64,000 nt of DNA from assembly GCF_017168145.1 (NCBI RefSeq), contig NZ_JADQTL010000009.1, forward strand, positions 682,001 through 746,000, given 5' to 3'. Source of the DNA: Anaerovorax sp. IOR16. GTDB lineage: Bacteria; Bacillota; Clostridia; Peptostreptococcales; Anaerovoracaceae. Positions 19,540-28,222 of this stretch are shown piece by piece. The notes beneath the pieces are model-generated. The model made no database searches, was not told the DNA's origin, and saw nothing but the letters and a program-made list of their open reading frames with translations. Made by a program: the position numbers and the translations under genes. Position 1 is the stretch's first letter. Each line of letters starts with the position of its first letter.

Positions 19540-20560
19540 TAAAAAAAGCGTATTGTTGCAAATGAAGCATCTTTGGATGACGCAACCAATTTTTAGCACC
19601 GGAATTGCACTTTTAATTATGGTATTATTACAAACTTTGGCCTTGGGTTTTGATTATCCTTCTTTTGGAGCTTGGTTCATGGCTTGGTTTCAAAATTGGT
19701 TGAATATCCTTCGAAACAATGCAGGTATTGGCATTATTGCTTTGGGAATGACCTTTGTTATTATTTCAGGAGGAATCGATTTGGCTGTAGGCTCCACTCT
19801 CGTTGGTATTGGAGCTGTCATGATGGTAATGATAGATTCGGGACCAAAAGGAATTTTATTAAATATGGGAATAACAGGCGTTCCGGCATATGTTATTGGT
19901 ATTCTTTGCGGTCTACTTTTTGGAGTTGGGCTGGGAGAGATTACTGGTCTTTTCATAACGAAGGGGAAAATACCTCCGTTTATTGCAACTTTAGGAACAA
20001 TGAAGATTATTCGTAGTGTAACCCAGCACTTTATGCAAGGATATACCCCGACAGTACCAAGACCCTTTTTACAAATTGCCAGTTTTCGAATTGGCGGTCA
20101 ATTAGTTATGCCAATTATTTATTGGATTTTGATTGCAGCTATCTTATATGTTATTTCAAAAAGAACTACATTTGGACGATATGTATTTGCCATTGGTTCA
20201 AATGAGCGTACGACACGTCTTTCTGGTGTTAATGTAAATAAGGTAAAACGGCAAGTGTACGCTTTAATGGGACTATTGGTAGGAATTGCAGCTGTCATTC
20301 AAGTGGCACGTATTGGTTCTATGGATTATGCAAATGCTGGAAGCGGCTATGAACTAGATGCCATTGCGGCTGTTATTGTCGGAGGCACCAGCATGTCTGG
20401 AGGCAGAGGTTCCATAGGTGGAACCGTTTTAGGTATGCTCATCATTGCAGTAATGAATAATTTATTGAATTTATTAGGTGTACCACCGTTCCTTAGAGAG
20501 GCCTTCAAGGGTGCAATCGTAATTGCTGCAGTATTACTTCAGCGAAAGGAAGAAGAATAA
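19517..20560 (+). CDS. sugar ABC transporter permease (RbsC type)
   Basis: Membrane permease of the BPD_transp_2 family with eight or more hydrophobic segments. IALGMTFVIISGGIDLAVGS, ATLGTMKIIRSV, AIGSNERTTRLSGVNVNKVK and DAIAAVIVGGTSMSGGRGS are standard RbsC signatures. I chose the ATG at 19517 because AGGAGG lies 10 nt before it; the open frame could start at 19496 without a ribosome site. The resulting 347 residues fit the family. Last gene of the sugar operon, followed by a strong terminator. Confidence 0.93.
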   Translation: MNDAAKNDKKSVLLQMKHLWMTQPIFSTGIALLIMVLLQTLALGFDYPSFGAWFMAWFQNWLNILRNNAGIGIIALGMTFVIISGGIDLAVGSTLVGIGAVMMVMIDSGPKGILLNMGITGVPAYVIGILCGLLFGVGLGEITGLFITKGKIPPFIATLGTMKIIRSVTQHFMQGYTPTVPRPFLQIASFRIGGQLVMPIIYWILIAAILYVISKRTTFGRYVFAIGSNERTTRLSGVNVNKVKRQVYALMGLLVGIAAVIQVARIGSMDYANAGSGYELDAIAAVIVGGTSMSGGRGSIGGTVLGMLIIAVMNNLLNLLGVPPFLREAFKGAIVIAAVLLQRKEEE

Positions 20561-20598
20561 TTAAATAAACGATGGTTTTTACATAGTATAAATAAAAA

Positions 20599-20635
20599 AA
20601 AGAGGTAAAATTTTTCGGATTTTACCTCTTTCTTA
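20599..20635. terminator. bidirectional terminator between rbsC-like gene and cytidylate-kinase-like gene
   Basis: AAAGAGGTAAAAT (20599-20611) and ATTTTACCTCTTT (20619-20631) form a 13-bp stem with A/T-rich flanks on both sides, between convergent genes. Confidence 0.85.
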
Positions 20636-21265
20636 TTATTTTAATGATTTTTTTATTTTGATAAATTCTAGAATAAGATCAACCGTTGATTTGATGCCTA
20701 GGGTACTGCTATTTATGGAAAGATCATAATGTTCCATTTGTCCCCATTTTTCTCCTACGTAGTAGTCATAGTAAGCGGCTCTGCGTCGGTCTGTTTTTTT
20801 CATAAATTCTTGGGCGCCTTCGGCAGGAATTCCATAAGAATGGATGACGCGCTTTAATTTGTCTTCCGAATTGGCATGAATAAATAAATGAACGGCATTT
20901 GGTTCGTTCTCTAGTATATAATCGCCACATCTTCCGACGATAACGCAAGAACCTTCTTGAGCGATTTTATGGATCGTTTTGGATTGGAGTAAAAACAAAC
21001 GGTCGTTCATAGGCAAATCATTCATAGTTGGACTATGGCTGCCAAAAGTACCAATGTTGAAAGCCAAGGATGTCCAAAATGGATTGGAGGGCTTTTCATC
21101 TGCATTTTCAAAAAGATCCGGATCGATACCATTTTCTTCAGCGGCACGAGTAATTAATTCTTTATCATAAAATGGAATGTTTAGATTTTCCGCTAATTGT
21201 TTTCCGATTTCTCGACCTCCACTGCCGTATTCACGAGCAATGGTGATGATAATTTTATCATTCAT
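20636..21265 (-). CDS. cytidylate kinase-like family protein
   Basis: 209-residue P-loop protein of the cytidylate-kinase-like family (Pfam Cytidylate_kin2). It begins MNDKIIITIAREYGSGGREIG, whose GSGGREIG is the modified nucleotide-binding loop, and contains FYDKELITRAAE, CVIVGRCGDYIL and the DLSINSSTLGI motif near the end. The open frame extends to 21319, but AGGAG lies 9 nt before the ATG at 21265, and homology begins there. Such proteins are widespread in clostridia next to the canonical cmk and their true substrate is unsettled. Monocistronic, placed just before the CIRCE promoter. Confidence 0.87.
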   Translation of the reverse strand: MNDKIIITIAREYGSGGREIGKQLAENLNIPFYDKELITRAAEENGIDPDLFENADEKPSNPFWTSLAFNIGTFGSHSPTMNDLPMNDRLFLLQSKTIHKIAQEGSCVIVGRCGDYILENEPNAVHLFIHANSEDKLKRVIHSYGIPAEGAQEFMKKTDRRRAAYYDYYVGEKWGQMEHYDLSINSSTLGIKSTVDLILEFIKIKKSLK

Positions 21266-21411
21266 ACTAATCATCTCCTGTTTTTTCCTTAGTAAACTTA
21301 TAAAAATCGTAAGAAGCATTAATAATAATATTAATATAAGTTTTATTATAACATAAAGTTAATTTAGCCGAGGGAAAGAATAAAAAAATAAAAAAATATT
21401 TTGGAAATCTA

Positions 21412-21440
21412 TTGACAATATAATACGTCAATGGTAAATT
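21412..21440 (+). promoter_or_regulatory. sigma-A promoter of the hrcA operon
   Basis: TTGACA (21412-21417), 17-bp spacer, TAAATT (21435-21440) with an upstream TGG (extended -10). The CIRCE operator begins 10 bp further on, across the expected transcription start. Confidence 0.75.
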
Positions 21441-21450
21441 TAGATTGTAG

Positions 21451-21477
21451 TTAGCACTCACTCAAATAGAGTGCTAA
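21451..21477 (+). promoter_or_regulatory. CIRCE operator, HrcA binding site
   Basis: A perfect match to the CIRCE consensus: TTAGCACTC (21451-21459), 9-nt spacer, GAGTGCTAA (21469-21477). It is placed at the start of the hrcA-grpE-dnaK-dnaJ message, so HrcA should repress its own operon until heat shock. Confidence 0.97.
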
Positions 21478-21514
21478 CAAATTAAAAAATTTTATTTGAA
21501 AAGCGGTGAGTAAA

Positions 21515-22564
21515 ATGGATTTAAACGAAAGAAAATTGAAAATATTGCAAGCCATCGTTGGAGATTTTATTCACTCTGCAGAACCGATAGGTTCCCGTAC
21601 GCTTTCAAAGAAATACAATATGGGAATTAGTCCGGCTACCATTCGTAATGAAATGTCTGACTTAGAGGAAATGGGTTATTTAACACATCCGCATACTTCG
21701 GCTGGTCGAGTTCCGTCCGCGAAGGCATATCGACTATATGTGAATCAACTGATGAAGTGCTATGAACTTCCGGAAGATGAAAAACGCGTTATTTCACAAA
21801 AATTAGCGGCAAACATTACGGAGCTTGATCGTACGATTGAACATGCGGCAGCTTTATTATCAGAATTGACAAACTTAACTTCTTTTGCAATTAGTCCGAA
21901 ACAGGATGAAAATAAACTGAAATATATCAACCTTTTGCCTGTTGATGAATCTACAGTGGTTTTGATGATTGTTGCGGAAGATGGTAAAGTTTCAAATACG
22001 GCATTGAAGATTAAAGTGCCTTATACTGAAGAAAATTTAGTATTGTTGTCAAAGGTAATGACGCATAATTACAAAGGAAGAGCGTTAAGTGATATTCTCA
22101 CCTTAGATATTATAAAATCACTGGAAACAGATTTAAAGGCTCTTTCGAGATTAGCGGAAAGCATTATGCCAAATTTTTTAACAACTTTGGAAAACATGCT
22201 TAATGTAGATCTTTACTTAGAAGGATTGACCAACATTTTTTCTATACCGGAATACAATGACATCGAAAAAGCAAAAGTATTTTTACAAATGCTTCATCAG
22301 AAGCAGCATTTCACTGAAGTGCTTGTAAATCGTGATAATGGAGTTGTCATTACCATCGGTGATGAAAACAGAGATGCAATTATGAATGATTGCAGTTTAA
22401 TCACTGCCGATTATCGAATAAACGGTAAGTTGATAGGCAAATTGGGTGTCATCGGACCAACAAGAATGAAATACGATGAAGTAACGTCTGTAATAAAATA
22501 TATGACAGAAAATATTAGCAGAGCATTTCAATTAGAGGGAGGAGAAGATGAGGATGAAAAATAA
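21515..22564 (+). CDS. hrcA: heat-inducible transcription repressor HrcA
   Basis: Repressor of class I heat-shock genes. The N-terminal winged helix carries LNERKLKILQAIVGDFI, GSRTLSKKY, SPATIRNEMSDLEEMGYL and HPHTSAGRVPSAKAYR, all hallmark HrcA. The GAF-like and dimerisation region follows, with NRDNGVVITIGDEN and YDEVTSVIKYMTENISRA. A GTG at 21506 would also open the frame, but the GGTGAG site fits the ATG at 21515 and the conserved protein begins at MDLNERK. 349 residues. It overlaps grpE by 17 nt. Confidence 0.97.
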   Translation: MDLNERKLKILQAIVGDFIHSAEPIGSRTLSKKYNMGISPATIRNEMSDLEEMGYLTHPHTSAGRVPSAKAYRLYVNQLMKCYELPEDEKRVISQKLAANITELDRTIEHAAALLSELTNLTSFAISPKQDENKLKYINLLPVDESTVVLMIVAEDGKVSNTALKIKVPYTEENLVLLSKVMTHNYKGRALSDILTLDIIKSLETDLKALSRLAESIMPNFLTTLENMLNVDLYLEGLTNIFSIPEYNDIEKAKVFLQMLHQKQHFTEVLVNRDNGVVITIGDENRDAIMNDCSLITADYRINGKLIGKLGVIGPTRMKYDEVTSVIKYMTENISRAFQLEGGEDEDEK

Positions 22565-23138
22565 TCATGAAGAACCACAAGTTCAGGATTCAAAAAAAGA
22601 AGAGGATATAGAAATTAATAAAGATGAAGTGAAGGAGGCGGTTGCAGAAGAAACAACTCCTGAGGAAAATCAGAAGGAAGAGTCTGCGGCTGAGAATAAA
22701 GAAAAAGAAATTTCTAAAGAGGAAGAAGACCTCCAAACTCGCTACTTGAGATTGGCTGCTGATTTTCAGAATTATAAACGAAGAGTGGAAAAAGAAAAAA
22801 GTGACATTTATGCATATGCCAACGAGAAAATCGTGACAGAATTGCTTGATGTAATAGATAATTTTGAAAGAGCCATAGCACACAAGCAGGATTGTAAGGA
22901 TCCCAAAATGCTAGAAGGTATGGCAATGATTTTCAAACAATTTAAGGGGGTACTTGAAAAAAGTAATGTAGAAGAGATTAAAGCGGCTGGCGAAGAATTT
23001 GATCCAAATTATCATCATGCGGTGATGACTGAGAATTCCGTTGAATATGAAAGTGGTAAAGTGACGGCAGTTTTACAAAAGGGGTATTTATTAAATGGAA
23101 AAGTAATTCGGCCATCCATGGTCAAAGTCGCAGAATAA
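22548..23138 (+). CDS. grpE: nucleotide exchange factor GrpE
   Basis: DnaK cochaperone that releases ADP. A long acidic, Glu/Lys-rich N-terminal region (about 60 residues) precedes the coiled coil with LQTRYLRLAADFQNYKRR. The beta domain follows, with the signature region around NVEEIKAAGEEFDPNYHHAVM and YLLNGKVIRPSMVKVAE. 196 residues is normal. GGAGG sits 5 nt before the ATG at 22548; a second ATG at 22554 is possible. It is translationally coupled to hrcA. Confidence 0.96.
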   Translation: MRMKNNHEEPQVQDSKKEEDIEINKDEVKEAVAEETTPEENQKEESAAENKEKEISKEEEDLQTRYLRLAADFQNYKRRVEKEKSDIYAYANEKIVTELLDVIDNFERAIAHKQDCKDPKMLEGMAMIFKQFKGVLEKSNVEEIKAAGEEFDPNYHHAVMTENSVEYESGKVTAVLQKGYLLNGKVIRPSMVKVAE

Positions 23139-23219
23139 AAATCAGCTAGAATTGTAAAAAATAGTGAAATAGGTAAGTATAGTAACGAAAAAATGTGAAG
23201 AAAAAAGGAGATGTATATT

Positions 23220-25106
23220 ATGGGTAAAGTAATCGGTATAGACTTAGGTACAACAAATTCATGTGTAGCAGTATTAGAAGGTGGAGAACCTACCGTTATT
23301 GCAAACGCAGAAGGGAATAGAACGACACCATCGGTAGTTGGTTTTGCAAAAAATGGAGAGCGTTTGGTTGGTGAAACTGCAAAAAGACAGGCAATCACAA
23401 ATCCGGATAGAACCATTGCATCTATCAAAAGACACATGGGTACCGAACATAAGGTAGAAATTGACGGAAAGGCATATACTCCACAAGATATTTCTGCAAT
23501 GATTTTATCGAAATTAAAAACAGATGCAGAAAGTTATTTAGGAGAAAAAATAACGGAAGTTGTTATTACGGTTCCGGCATATTTTACAGACAGCCAGAAA
23601 CAGGCAACAAAGGATGCAGGTAAAATTGCAGGTTTGGATGTTAAGAGAATCATTAACGAACCGACTGCAGCAGCACTTGCTTACGGTTTGGATAAGGACA
23701 CAAATCACCATAAGGTATTGGTATATGACTTGGGCGGCGGTACTTTTGACGTATCCATTTTGGAATTGGGAGACGGTGTATTTGAAGTATTGGCAACAAA
23801 CGGTGATACAAAATTAGGTGGAGATGATTTTGACAACGCTGTTATGAATTTCATTGCAGACAGCTTTGCAAAAGAAAATGGCATTGATTTAAGAAAAGAT
23901 AAAATGGCATTACAAAGATTAAAAGAAGCAGCTGAAAAAGCGAAGAAGGAATTGTCTTCTTCTCAAACTACAAACATTAATCTTCCATTTATTACGGTAA
24001 ACGCAGATGGACCGCTTCACTTAAATATGGACATTACAAGAGCAAAGTTTGATCAGCTTACTGCAGATTTAGTAAATAGAACGATTGAACCAATGCAAAA
24101 AGCTATGAAAGATGCAGGCGTAACTATGTCTGATCTAGAAAAGGTTATCTTAGTCGGTGGTTCAACAAGAATTCCGGCTGTACAGGATGCAGTTAAGAAA
24201 GTGACCGGAAAAGATCCGTTTAAAGGAATCAATCCAGATGAATGTGTTGCAATTGGTGCTTCCGTGCAAGCTGGTGTTTTAACAGGGGAAGTAAAGGATG
24301 TATTGTTACTTGACGTAACTCCACTTTCTTTATCCATTGAAACCTTAGGTGGTGTGGCTACGAAGTTAATTGAAAGAAATACAACCATTCCGACAAAGAA
24401 GAGTCAGGTTTTCTCTACTGCAGCAGACAATCAGACAGCGGTTGATATTCATGTATTACAAGGTGAAAGAGAAATGGCAAGTGACAATATCACTTTAGGT
24501 CGTTTCCAACTTTCCGGAATTCCGGCAGCACCTCGTGGTATTCCTCAAATTGAAGTTACATTTGACATCGATGCCAATGGTATTGTGAATGTAAGTGCAA
24601 AGGATATGGGAACCGGAAAAGAACAGAGAATTACAATTTCTTCTTCCAGCAAACTTTCCGATGATGAAATCAAGCAGAAGGTTAAGGAAGCAGAACAGTA
24701 TGCGGAAGAGGATAAGAAAAAGAAGGAACAAATTGAATCAACAAACCGTGCTGAAACTTTGATTTATGAGACAGAGAAGAGTGTTAATGAATTAGGTGAT
24801 AAGCTTTCCGAAGATGAAAAAGCGAAAATTACTGAAGCAAAAGAAGCGCTTTCAAAGGCATTGGAAGGAAATAATGTAGAAGAAATCAAGGCAAAGACAG
24901 AAGCATTAACGAATGAATTCCATGCCATTTCCACAAAACTATATCAGCAGGCACAAGCTGGTGGCGCAGGATTTGATCCGAACGCAGCAGGTGGTGCAGG
25001 CGGCGCAGGATTTGATCCAAATGCGGCAGCTGGTGGACAACAAGAAGGCCCAAGCGGAGATAATGTTGTAGATGCGGATTATGAAGTCGTGGATGACAAT
25101 AAATAA
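23220..25106 (+). CDS. dnaK: molecular chaperone DnaK (Hsp70)
   Basis: ATP-dependent chaperone of 628 residues. [52 protein letters not shown] and [11 protein letters not shown] mark the ATPase domain. The substrate domain has [17 protein letters not shown], and the lid and C-terminal tail end in [17 protein letters not shown] stands 9 nt before the ATG at 23220, so that start is preferred to the one at 23211. The flexible tail contains GAGFDPNAA twice. Part of the CIRCE operon. Confidence 0.98.
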   Translation: MGKVIGIDLGTTNSCVAVLEGGEPTVIANAEGNRTTPSVVGFAKNGERLVGETAKRQAITNPDRTIASIKRHMGTEHKVEIDGKAYTPQDISAMILSKLKTDAESYLGEKITEVVITVPAYFTDSQKQATKDAGKIAGLDVKRIINEPTAAALAYGLDKDTNHHKVLVYDLGGGTFDVSILELGDGVFEVLATNGDTKLGGDDFDNAVMNFIADSFAKENGIDLRKDKMALQRLKEAAEKAKKELSSSQTTNINLPFITVNADGPLHLNMDITRAKFDQLTADLVNRTIEPMQKAMKDAGVTMSDLEKVILVGGSTRIPAVQDAVKKVTGKDPFKGINPDECVAIGASVQAGVLTGEVKDVLLLDVTPLSLSIETLGGVATKLIERNTTIPTKKSQVFSTAADNQTAVDIHVLQGEREMASDNITLGRFQLSGIPAAPRGIPQIEVTFDIDANGIVNVSAKDMGTGKEQRITISSSSKLSDDEIKQKVKEAEQYAEEDKKKKEQIESTNRAETLIYETEKSVNELGDKLSEDEKAKITEAKEALSKALEGNNVEEIKAKTEALTNEFHAISTKLYQQAQAGGAGFDPNAAGGAGGAGFDPNAAAGGQQEGPSGDNVVDADYEVVDDNK

Positions 25107-25126
25107 GTTTTATAGGAAATTTAGAG

Positions 25127-25152
25127 GCACTTCTCTTGACGAGAAGTGCTTT
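25127..25152 (+). terminator. stem-loop between dnaK and dnaJ
   Basis: GCACTTCTC (25127-25135), loop TTGAC, GAGAAGTGC (25141-25149) with a short TTT tail. It is probably a partial terminator or a processing/stability element that lowers dnaJ relative to dnaK. Confidence 0.6.
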
Positions 25153-25201
25153 ACCCTTTAAAATAAGTAAGTTATAACTAATAAACGGGGGATATGATAC
25201 A

Positions 25202-26347
25202 ATGGCAGACAAACGAGACTACTACGAGGTCCTTGGAATAAAAAAGGGGGCAACAGAGGCGGAAATCAAATCCGCTTTTCGTAAAAAAGCTATGGAGTTT
25301 CACCCAGATCGAAATCCAGGAGATAAAGTAGCTGAAGAAAATTTTAAAGAAGTAAATGAAGCATACGGGATACTTTCCGACCCTCAAAAGAAGGATAAAT
25401 ACGATCGCTTTGGGTTTGCCGGAGTAGATCCAAATGCCGGATTTGGCGGAGGAGGCGCAGGTGGTTTCTCTGGCTTTGGCGGTTTTGAAGATATATTTGG
25501 AGATTTGTTTGGCGGTGCTTTTGGTGGTGGATTCTCTCAAGCAAGGAGGAATGGGCCAAGAAAAGGGCAGGATTTGCAAAAGCAGATGCATATTACTTTT
25601 GAGGAAGCAGCATTTGGTGCAAAGAAACAGATACAGCTGAATAAATATGTAGCCTGTGAGGAGTGCAACGGAACTGGTGCAGAAAAGGGCACATCTAAAG
25701 TGACATGTCCAAACTGTAATGGATCTGGTCAGGTACGTACCGTACAAAATACTCCATTTGGACAATTTGCAAGTTCACATTCTTGTGACCGTTGTGGCGG
25801 AACCGGGCAGATAGTAGAAAAACCTTGCCATTCTTGTAATGGTTCCGGTAAAATTCGAAAGACTGTTACCATTTCCGTTGATATACCGGCAGGTGTTGAT
25901 AATGACAGTGTCATTCCAATTCGAGGCCAAGGAGAGCCCGGAACTAACGGAGGTCCTAACGGAGACTTATATTTGGTCATTGCGGTTAATCCACATAAAC
26001 TCTTTAAACGAAAGGGTAATGATTTATGGTTGGATATGCCAATCACCTTCACGCAAGCTGCTTTGGGAGCAGAAATTACTGTTCCGACTCTTTCGGATAA
26101 GGTATCTTATAAAATTCCTGCAGGAACACAACCGGATACCGTATTCCGTTTAAAAGGAAAGGGTATTAAAAGCTTACGTTCCGGAAAGTACGGCGATCTG
26201 TATGTGAAAATAATCCTTGAAGTTCCGACTAAGCTAAATTCTAAGCAAAAGAAGCTTATTGAGGAATTTGGAGAATCTTTAAGCCATGATGGCTATACAA
26301 AAAGAAAAAGTTTTTCAGAGACAATGAAAGAGTTATTTAAATCTTGA
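25202..26347 (+). CDS. dnaJ: chaperone DnaJ (Hsp40)
   Basis: DnaK cochaperone, 381 residues. J domain with YYEVLGIKKGATEAEIKSAF and the HPD triad in FHPDRNPGD; a Gly/Phe-rich region (about residues 75-120); four zinc repeats CEECNGTG, CPNCNGSG, CDRCGGTG and CHSCNGSG; then the C-terminal substrate-binding domains. GGGGG lies 12 nt before the ATG. A large hairpin terminator follows the stop. Confidence 0.98.
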   Translation: MADKRDYYEVLGIKKGATEAEIKSAFRKKAMEFHPDRNPGDKVAEENFKEVNEAYGILSDPQKKDKYDRFGFAGVDPNAGFGGGGAGGFSGFGGFEDIFGDLFGGAFGGGFSQARRNGPRKGQDLQKQMHITFEEAAFGAKKQIQLNKYVACEECNGTGAEKGTSKVTCPNCNGSGQVRTVQNTPFGQFASSHSCDRCGGTGQIVEKPCHSCNGSGKIRKTVTISVDIPAGVDNDSVIPIRGQGEPGTNGGPNGDLYLVIAVNPHKLFKRKGNDLWLDMPITFTQAALGAEITVPTLSDKVSYKIPAGTQPDTVFRLKGKGIKSLRSGKYGDLYVKIILEVPTKLNSKQKKLIEEFGESLSHDGYTKRKSFSETMKELFKS

Positions 26348-26361
26348 AAGTTTTAAAAAGT

Positions 26362-26420
26362 AAGCAGCATTTTTTGTCCGTCTGTAGAGCTACAGAGTCG
26401 GAAGGGAATGCTGCTTTTTA
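26362..26420 (+). terminator. long interrupted stem-loop terminator after dnaJ
   Basis: Outer stem AAGCAGCATT (26362-26371) with AATGCTGCTT (26407-26416) and a T-run; middle pairing TCCG/CGGA; inner stem CTGTAG/CTACAG. It should separate the heat-shock genes from prmA. Confidence 0.7.
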
Positions 26421-26449
26421 TCAAATAATATCAGAAAGAGAGAGTCACA

Positions 26450-27418
26450 GTGAGATATTCAGAAGTAAGGTTGTATACAAATCAAATGGGACTGGAAGTA
26501 GTAAGTGGAATTTTACTATCTATGGGAATTACTGATTTTGTTACGGAGGATCCGGAGGATTTAAAAGATTTCTTAGATAAAAAGAATTCCTATGAATGGG
26601 ATTATGTAGATGAAAGTGTACTTGAGATATCCAATGTGGAACCAAATCTTACATTTTATGTTGAGTACTCTGAAAGCGGAAATCAAATTTTACAGGAGTT
26701 TAAAACATCTTTGGAGGAAATGAAAAAAGAGGCAAAAAAAGATGGAATGGATTATGGAAGGTTAGAACTTTCTGTTAAAGAAGTTTGTGATGAAGACTGG
26801 AAAGATAACTGGAAGGCTTATTTTAAACCGGCACATATTACAAATCGCATTGTTGTGAAACCTACATGGGAAAATTACGAGAAAGAGAATTCCTCGGAAC
26901 TTGTGATTGAAATTGATCCGGGGATGGCATTCGGAACAGGAACACATCCTACTACGACACTTTGCGTTCGATTGCTTGAAAAATACATTGAATCTCCGGA
27001 TGACATTGTTTTGGATGTTGGCTGTGGTTCTGGGATATTGTCTATGGCAGCAGCTTTGCTTGGAGTACAGACAGTCAAAGGTGTTGAGATTGATCCGATT
27101 GCAGTTGACGTAGCACGTGAAAATGTGAAATTAAATCATCTAGATTCTCAGATAGATGTATTTCATGGCGATTTGACAAAGGGGCTGGATTTGAAGGCAG
27201 ATATTGTTGTAGCTAATCTGATGGCTGATTTAGTTATGCTGTTATCAGAAGATGTTTCCAAACACTTGAAAGGAAAAGGAATCTATATTTCTTCTGGAAT
27301 TTTGATTGAAAAACAAAATCAGGTGGCTAGTGCCATTCGTAAATGTGGTTTTGAAATTCTTGAAATCTTAGAGGAAGACGACTGGTGTGCAATTGCTGCA
27401 AAAAAATGCTGTAAGTAG
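26450..27418 (+). CDS. prmA: ribosomal protein L11 methyltransferase
   Basis: SAM-dependent methyltransferase that trimethylates ribosomal protein L11. The N-terminal domain precedes the linker DEDWKDNWKAYFKP; then come the catalytic motifs DPGMAFGTGTHPTTTLC, VLDVGCGSGILSMAAAL (SAM binding) and the NLMADL substrate-site motif. 322 residues fit. The start is GTG at 26450 behind AGAGAG. Conserved place between dnaJ and rsmE. Confidence 0.96.
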   Translation: MRYSEVRLYTNQMGLEVVSGILLSMGITDFVTEDPEDLKDFLDKKNSYEWDYVDESVLEISNVEPNLTFYVEYSESGNQILQEFKTSLEEMKKEAKKDGMDYGRLELSVKEVCDEDWKDNWKAYFKPAHITNRIVVKPTWENYEKENSSELVIEIDPGMAFGTGTHPTTTLCVRLLEKYIESPDDIVLDVGCGSGILSMAAALLGVQTVKGVEIDPIAVDVARENVKLNHLDSQIDVFHGDLTKGLDLKADIVVANLMADLVMLLSEDVSKHLKGKGIYISSGILIEKQNQVASAIRKCGFEILEILEEDDWCAIAAKKCCK

Positions 27419-27448
27419 AACTTTTGAATCAAAGAAAAGGAGAACATT

Positions 27449-28210
27449 ATGAGTCGATTTTTTGTGGATAAAAGTGCTGTGAAAGAAGGTTTCATTGAAA
27501 TCACTGATTCGAATGACATCAAACATATTACTAAGGTACTGCGATTAAGAGAAGGGAGTTTTATCGAGGTATCAGATTCTGCGGAATACGAGTACCAAAT
27601 TGAACTGAATGAAATCAGCAGTGAATGTATTCGAGGTAAAATCCATGATAAACAAAATTTTAGTAAGGAACCGACAATACAAGTAAGCTTATATCAGGGC
27701 ATTCCAAAGCAAGGAAAAATGGAAACCATCATTCAAAAAACGGTTGAGCTAGGAATTTCTCGAATCATACCGGTTTTTATGCAAAGAACTGTTGTAACTG
27801 AAAAAGGTAACTTTAAAAATAAGTTGATTCGATGGCAAAAAATTGCCGATGAAGCAGTCAAACAATGTAAGCGGGGAATTATCCCTCAAATTGAAGCGCC
27901 TATAAACTCAAAGGATTTATTTGAGAAAGTAATGAAAGAACATGATTTAGTCCTTTTTCTTTATGAAAATGAAGGAAAAACAACCATCAAGCAAGTATTA
28001 CGTGAGGAACAGGCAAAGAAAGAAAAGGAGAATGCATCCTTGAAGAAAATAGCTTTGATCATTGGACCGGAAGGCGGATTTTCTGATGAAGAAGCTTGCA
28101 CCTTTAAAGAAATCGGTGCAAGCTGTGCAACGCTTGGAAAAACTATTTTACGTACTGAGACGGCAGGCATAGCAGCCCTTGCTATGGTTATGTATGAATT
28201 AGAGCTATAG
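27449..28210 (+). CDS. rsmE: 16S rRNA (uracil1498-N3)-methyltransferase
   Basis: SPOUT-class RNA methyltransferase. The PUA-like N-terminal part has DIKHITKVLRLREG; the SPOUT part has QGIPKQGKMETIIQKTVELG, WQKIADEAVKQCKR, LIIGPEGGFSDEEA and LGKTILRTETAGIAALA, which form the knotted SAM site. 253 residues, normal. AAGGAG precedes the ATG by 7 nt. Confidence 0.96.
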   Translation: MSRFFVDKSAVKEGFIEITDSNDIKHITKVLRLREGSFIEVSDSAEYEYQIELNEISSECIRGKIHDKQNFSKEPTIQVSLYQGIPKQGKMETIIQKTVELGISRIIPVFMQRTVVTEKGNFKNKLIRWQKIADEAVKQCKRGIIPQIEAPINSKDLFEKVMKEHDLVLFLYENEGKTTIKQVLREEQAKKEKENASLKKIALIIGPEGGFSDEEACTFKEIGASCATLGKTILRTETAGIAALAMVMYELEL

Positions 28211-28222
28211 CAGTTATTTTAT

